Shown here piece after piece: positions 59,698 to 64,000 of a stretch of 64,000 nt of DNA. Position 1 is the stretch's first letter. The number at the start of each line of letters is the position of its first letter. The notes beneath the pieces are model-generated. The model was given only the letters and a program-made list of their open reading frames with translations, did not search any database and had not been told where the DNA came from. The stretch is from Pedobacter planticolens (GTDB lineage: Bacteria > Bacteroidota > Bacteroidia > Sphingobacteriales > Sphingobacteriaceae), in contig NZ_WNXD01000001.1 in NCBI RefSeq assembly GCF_014172375.1, positions 1,426,001-1,490,000 of the forward strand, read 5' to 3'. A program made the position numbers and the translations under genes.

Positions 59698-60060
59698 AAA
59701 GATTTATAAATGGCTAGGCGAAGATAGTCGGGATTTCTCTCCTTTTCAAAATAAATTATAAGTTAACATGAATTCGAGATAAGAAATAACTTATAAATAG
59801 CAAACACAATGATTGTGATTTAAAAATCATTCATTTCTGAGATATATTTAGAGTTCTGTCGCTTCGCGGACAAACTTTTTTCCTGTAGATGAAAAAAGTA
59901 TGCAAAAAAATCCACGACTGCGCCCAGCGCTATTAAAGTTTCTGCTTTGGCTAATTGGTGCTTTCCGCACTGGACAAGGTCGACTTTAGGTTTACAAAGA
60001 GATTGTACTTAGGCTTGAGATAGTTAAAAATAGCGAAATGCTTAAAACCCGAACTCATGT
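59698..60060. other. Gene-free stretch between serA and the DUF1015 gene
   Basis: No coding sequence is supported. A left AT-rich part contains a CACAATGATTGTG palindrome near 59800. From about 59851 the DNA becomes GC-richer and contains a perfect hairpin ACTTTTTTC/GAAAAAAGT (59874-59882, 59891-59899), then CGACTGCGCCCAGCGC and a stretch to about 59990. It looks like part of an interspersed repeat or a decayed element. Confidence 0.4.
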
Positions 60061-60080
60061 TAAGTTAATTTCTAAATAAA

Positions 60081-60108
60081 AAAACCTCCAGTTTTAGCTG
60101 AAGGTTTT
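60081..60108 (-). terminator. Terminator after serA
   Basis: AAAACCTCCAG and CTGAAGGTTTT form an 11-bp stem with one mismatch and a 6-base loop; a T-run follows on the minus strand. It is 22 bp past the serA stop codon. Confidence 0.8.
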
Positions 60109-60130
60109 AAAAATCTATATAAAAATTAGC

Positions 60131-61081
60131 TTATTTCTTAAAATGATCAATAATCAAATTTGCTAATTCTGTCCCTATACGTTCTTGAGCCTCATTAGTA
60201 GAAGCACCAATATGCGGTGTTAACGATATTTTAGGATGCGTTAAAATAGCTTCAAGCGGTGTTGGTTCGTTATCAAAAACATCTAAACCAGCAAAAGCCA
60301 CTTTTCCAGAATTTAAAGCTTCAATTAATGCAGGTTCGTCAATAGTTCCTCCACGAGAGCAATTCACAATACCTACTCCAGGTTTCATCGCTGCAAATTC
60401 TTCAGCACCTAAAATTGGTTTATTTGCAAATGGTGTATGTAAAGAAATGAAATCACTTTGTGAAATTACCTCTGCTAAACTTACAGTTTGTACAGGAATA
60501 TCTACTTTAATACCGCCTTGAAAATCTAATGAAATAGAACCGTTAAATGGATAAAGATCATATGCTAACACGTTCATTCCTAAACGCAATGCTATCGTAG
60601 CTGTTTCTCTTCCAATTCTACCAAAACCAATTACACCTAAAGTTTTACCTTTTAATTCAATTCCTTTAGCGTACGCTTTTTTTAAGTCGTTAAATTTAGT
60701 ATTTCCCTCCAAAGGCATTTTACGATTAGAATCATGTAAAAAGCGAATTCCGGTGAATAAATGCGAGAAAACCAATTCTCCAACTGATAATGATGAAGCC
60801 GCAGGTGTATTTACTACATTTACACCTTTACTTCTTGCATAATCAACATCAATATTATCCATACCTACACCGCCTCTACCAATTAAGGAGATATTTGGAC
60901 AAGCATCGATTAATGCTGCTCTAACTTTAGTAGCACTACGAACAGTTATTCCATCGTAATTTAATAAAGCTTCAGCTAACTGATCTTGAGGAATTGTTTG
61001 TGTATCAACCTGAAAACCAGCCTCCTCTAATAATTGTTTCCCAATTGGGTCTATGCCATCATTGGCGAGTATCTTAATCAT
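60131..61081 (-). CDS. serA: D-3-phosphoglycerate dehydrogenase (short form)
   Basis: A 316-residue NAD-dependent dehydrogenase, first step of serine synthesis. The catalytic domain motif RSATKVRAAL is at 48-57, the Rossmann glycine motif GFGRIG at 152-157, and the catalytic Arg-Glu-His set is in NCSRGGTIDE (near 232), GLDVFDNEPTP and TPHIGASTNEAQ (about 283-297). It lacks the C-terminal ACT regulatory domain of the 410-residue form, so no serine feedback by that route is expected. serC is upstream by 64 bp in the same direction. Confidence 0.93.
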   Translation of the reverse strand: MIKILANDGIDPIGKQLLEEAGFQVDTQTIPQDQLAEALLNYDGITVRSATKVRAALIDACPNISLIGRGGVGMDNIDVDYARSKGVNVVNTPAASSLSVGELVFSHLFTGIRFLHDSNRKMPLEGNTKFNDLKKAYAKGIELKGKTLGVIGFGRIGRETATIALRLGMNVLAYDLYPFNGSISLDFQGGIKVDIPVQTVSLAEVISQSDFISLHTPFANKPILGAEEFAAMKPGVGIVNCSRGGTIDEPALIEALNSGKVAFAGLDVFDNEPTPLEAILTHPKISLTPHIGASTNEAQERIGTELANLIIDHFKK

Positions 61082-61145
61082 ATTGTATGATTTCTCTGAT
61101 TAAATTGATTACACAGATTAAATGCAACCAATTATATGTTAAAAT

Positions 61146-62222
61146 TTAATTATTTTTTTTATTGTAGTCTTCTTCAAAAGTTTGCATTAAATCTATTAAT
61201 GCATGTACACTTGTAATTGGCAAAGCGTTATACATTGATGCTCTAAAACCACCAACGCTTCTATGTCCTTTTAATCCTTCAAAACCGTTATCGTCTGCAA
61301 ATTTTGCAAATGATTTTTCTAGTTCAGGATTTTCCATTACAAAACATACATTCATTCTCGAGCGATCTTCAACTGCACATGTTCCTTTAAATAATGGATT
61401 TCTATCAATTTCTGTATATAATGCTTGAGCTTTTGCTTTGTTTTCTTGCTCAATTTCTGCTACACCGCCTTTAGATTTTAACCAATTTAAGTTCAGCATA
61501 GCTACATAAATTGAAAATACTGGTGGAGTATTGTACATCGAACCACCTTCAATATGCACTTTATAATCTAACATTGAAGGAATTCCTCTTCCTGTTTTTC
61601 CTAAAATTTCGTCTTTAACAATTACAATAGTTAATCCGGCAGGGCCGATGTTTTTCTGAGCTCCAGCATAAATTAAATCGTACTTAGAAACATCAATTAC
61701 GCGGCTCATAATATCCGATGACATATCGCATACTACAGGAACTTTAGTTACAGGCAAAGTGAACATTTCTGTTCCGTAAATGGTGTTATTTGAGGTGCAG
61801 TGAAAATATGCGCTATCTTCTGGAATAGCGTAATCTTTAGGAATAAAGGTGTAATTAGATTCTTTTGAAGAAGCTACAATATTAGCTTTTCCAAAAAACT
61901 TAACCTCTTTAATCGCTTTATTTGCCCATACTCCAGTTTCTAAATAAGCTGCAGTTTTTCCTTCTGGCAACAAATTCATTGGCACCATCGCAAACTGTAA
62001 ACTTGCTCCACCTTGTAAAAATAAAACGGAGTATCCTGATGGTACATTTAAAAGTTCCTTTACCAATTTTGTTGCTTCTTCCACCACGCCTTCAAACTCG
62101 GGAGTGCGATGCGAAATTTCTAAAATTGATAAACCGTCTTTGAAATCTAAAACTGCTCTAGAAGCTTGTTTAAATACTTCTTGAGGTAAAATACAGGGTC
62201 CTGCACCAAAATTATGTCTCAT
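61146..62222 (-). CDS. serC: Phosphoserine aminotransferase
   Basis: A 358-residue PLP enzyme that converts 3-phosphohydroxypyruvate to phosphoserine. It starts [15 protein letters not shown]; the PLP lysine is Lys190 in [31 protein letters not shown] at 37-50, [15 protein letters not shown] at 71-85 and the C-terminal [17 protein letters not shown] with RASxYNA are diagnostic. First in the serC-serA pair. Confidence 0.97.
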   Translation of the reverse strand: MRHNFGAGPCILPQEVFKQASRAVLDFKDGLSILEISHRTPEFEGVVEEATKLVKELLNVPSGYSVLFLQGGASLQFAMVPMNLLPEGKTAAYLETGVWANKAIKEVKFFGKANIVASSKESNYTFIPKDYAIPEDSAYFHCTSNNTIYGTEMFTLPVTKVPVVCDMSSDIMSRVIDVSKYDLIYAGAQKNIGPAGLTIVIVKDEILGKTGRGIPSMLDYKVHIEGGSMYNTPPVFSIYVAMLNLNWLKSKGGVAEIEQENKAKAQALYTEIDRNPLFKGTCAVEDRSRMNVCFVMENPELEKSFAKFADDNGFEGLKGHRSVGGFRASMYNALPITSVHALIDLMQTFEEDYNKKNN

Positions 62223-62347
62223 TTTTTATTGTTATAAATTTGTTTTCAATGGAAATAAAGCTATCATGATTTAGTCATTAAGTTTGGGGTTAAATCATAA
62301 TGGTTATCTAAATTTTTATGAGCGTAAATCTAGTAAATCAGTCGCAA

Positions 62348-64000
62348 TTATTGATGGTTTTTAAACTTTAAAATCAATTTAAAATTGAATTGTCTACCTG
62401 TTAAGTAGTTTGGAACAGCATACTGTACATTGTCTACGTCTTTTAACCACAAATAAGATACTGTATTGTTGATATTTAGCAAATTAAAAACCTCAAAATA
62501 AGCGGTAAACGAACTAAAATATTTATCTAATAATTTTGGTTTTCGCAGTGCGACATCATCTAAAAAATCTTTAGAAAAGCCAATATCAACTCGTTTATAG
62601 GCAGGTATTCGGAAATCATCTGTATAATGATCACTTTGTGGTGAGCCAACTGGTAATCGAGATCCATACAACATATTTAAATGCACTTTGTAAGTTGGGC
62701 TTTTTAACAATCTATCCTGAAAGAAAACCGAAAAATTAATGCGTTGATCTGTTGGCCGTTTTAAATAACCAGGATAAATTGTAGTAGATGAACCAGATTT
62801 ATCTTTCTTTACATATGAATCGCCAATAATATCTTGATCTGCTTTCATAAAAGAAAGTCTAAAATAAGAAACTAAATCTTTAACAAACTCACCGCCAATA
62901 CTAAAATCAGCACCATAAGTATGTCCTTTAGCAATTTCTGAAGAGAGATATTTAACCCTAACATTATCAATAATATAAGGAATTAGTCGATCTGAATATT
63001 TAAAATAGGCTTCTGAGCTAAATTTCAATCGCGTTCCTAAACCGTCAAAAGCATAATCAAAACCTGCAGAGGTATTATATGAACGTTGTGCCTTTTGATT
63101 TACATTTAAAACTCCATCATATGCTCTTACACTACGATAAGTTGGTGCTTGCTGATAAATTCCGGCAGTAAAACGAATAATTTGATTATTGCTCGGCGGA
63201 CGATAAGCTAACAATAAACGTGGACTAATTAAGAATTGATTAGATAAACTATTGTAGCTTCCTCTAACTCCTACTTGTAAATCTGTATTTTCCGTTAAAC
63301 TGTAACTATCTTGTACAAAGGCAGTAAAGTTATTAATATCAACTTTGTTGGTTATTTTAATAGATTGATCTAAGTAAAACTTTTTTGCATCGTAAGGTAA
63401 AATATAACCTGCCGAATCGGTCAAATGATATTCATTTAATTCATCTCTAAACTTATTTAATTCCAGCCTTAATCCCCAAGAAAAAACATGGTTATCAAAA
63501 TTTTGATCTGTTTTAATTTCTGAACTTAATGTTTGCGAATTTAAGCTGTTACGAGCGTAATTTAAGTAAGTTCCAATGCCTCTATTTATGCGTACAGAAC
63601 TAAAACCAGCCGAAGTAAATCCTGTTTCCAGCTCATCAAAAATGTATTTTCCCTCAATATCAAACCGCTCTCTTTCTTTCGTATTAAAATAGCTATTAAT
63701 CCATTTTATAACCAAATTTGGTTGCGGATTAAATATTGCAGTAACTGCTCCTCCTACTGTACGATAACTATCAATTTCTTGTCCGTTGTAAGCGATATTT
63801 AATCTCAATTGAGTATCGAGCGTACCAAATTGTGTTTCTCTATCTTCGGGTATTAATTTAAACTGTCCAATATTATAATTACCAAGTGCGCTTAGGCTAA
63901 ATTTATCCGAAAAATTGTATTGATATAGTAATTGTGCATCTCCAAAATTTGGACTGTAACTTCCTTTATTATCTTGTTTATTTAAAACACTGCTATTGTT
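62348..64000 (-). CDS. TonB-dependent outer-membrane receptor, 5' end cut by the window
   Basis: The frame is open to the right edge, so only the C-terminal 550 residues of the barrel are seen; an internal TTG near 63808 is not a start. The chain shows repeating transmembrane strands of the type seen in TonB-dependent receptors (AYNGQEIDSYRTVGG, NFNALLTFTQDSY-like segments, GFDYAFDGLGTRLKFSSEAYFKYSDRLIPYI, KAHLNMLYGSRLPVGSP) and ends YLTGRQFNFKLILKFKNHQ with a family-typical penultimate phenylalanine-rich strand. Plug and N-terminal extension lie outside, so the ligand and whether it is SusC-like or of another type cannot be decided. Confidence 0.85.
   Translation of the reverse strand, partial: NNSSVLNKQDNKGSYSPNFGDAQLLYQYNFSDKFSLSALGNYNIGQFKLIPEDRETQFGTLDTQLRLNIAYNGQEIDSYRTVGGAVTAIFNPQPNLVIKWINSYFNTKERERFDIEGKYIFDELETGFTSAGFSSVRINRGIGTYLNYARNSLNSQTLSSEIKTDQNFDNHVFSWGLRLELNKFRDELNEYHLTDSAGYILPYDAKKFYLDQSIKITNKVDINNFTAFVQDSYSLTENTDLQVGVRGSYNSLSNQFLISPRLLLAYRPPSNNQIIRFTAGIYQQAPTYRSVRAYDGVLNVNQKAQRSYNTSAGFDYAFDGLGTRLKFSSEAYFKYSDRLIPYIIDNVRVKYLSSEIAKGHTYGADFSIGGEFVKDLVSYFRLSFMKADQDIIGDSYVKKDKSGSSTTIYPGYLKRPTDQRINFSVFFQDRLLKSPTYKVHLNMLYGSRLPVGSPQSDHYTDDFRIPAYKRVDIGFSKDFLDDVALRKPKLLDKYFSSFTAYFEVFNLLNINNTVSYLWLKDVDNVQYAVPNYLTGRQFNFKLILKFKNHQ

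Noticed and set aside
63806..63808. TTG as the start of the TonB-dependent receptor at the right edge
   Set aside because: The frame stays open to base 64000 with barrel-like sequence, so the gene is cut by the window.

Overview
The window looks like chromosomal DNA of a Bacteroidota bacterium, most likely a Sphingobacteriaceae/Pedobacter-type genome. Support: AT-rich composition, two SusC/SusD pairs, many TAnnTTTG-type -7 promoter elements with no classical -10 boxes, a pyrG-yidC pair, a single-chain SpmA/SpmB-like protein, lmo0937-type and other small Bacteroidota proteins, and several families of short intergenic hairpin repeats. No rRNA, tRNA, CRISPR array, transposase or phage gene was recognised. 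Most of the window is housekeeping.

Layout. 1-3.8 kb: the end of a DPP IV-like S9 peptidase, then satD-DUF3307 behind three evenly spaced palindromes, and an outer-membrane barrel. 3.9-8.1 kb (minus strand): a very compact five-gene unit CDF transporter-NUDIX-CPBP protease-bioA-ferritin-like protein. 8.2-19.2 kb: housekeeping genes (aspartate-type aminotransferase, MacB-like ABC permease and ATPase, queA, ispD, cobalamin adenosyltransferase, gatC, acyltransferase, trpS, deoxynucleoside kinase, kdsB) with several small proteins.

19.1-29.3 kb: a polysaccharide utilisation locus. A membrane-spanning propeller/Y_Y_Y/LuxR-type regulator faces susC-susD-PKD lipoprotein-GH16 endoglucanase, which suggests capture and cleavage of a laminarin-like beta-glucan. 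29.5-38.7 kb: pyrG, yidC, a second S9 peptidase, an M14-type peptidase and a nucleoside-recognition membrane protein. 39.2-43.8 kb: a second SusC/SusD pair with no enzyme beside it.

44.1-52.4 kb: a lipoyl E2 acyltransferase, cinA and lptD on the minus strand, and divergently two tandem N-acetylmuramoyl-L-alanine amidases and an MlaD/MCE protein, together an envelope-biogenesis cluster. 52.5-62.2 kb: RNase Z with a STAS protein, purC, phoH with two small unknown genes, a DUF62 SAM hydrolase, an ABM-domain protein, a 44-residue conserved small protein too short for usual gene calling, DUF1015, serA and serC. The right edge cuts a TonB-dependent receptor.

The best candidates for something undescribed are the three 20-bp palindromes at an exact 28-bp period upstream of satD-DUF3307 (a probable multi-site operator) and the ferritin-like di-iron protein coupled to bioA. 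Several interspersed hairpin families are also described. All functions are read from motifs and remembered family features; no database search was run.
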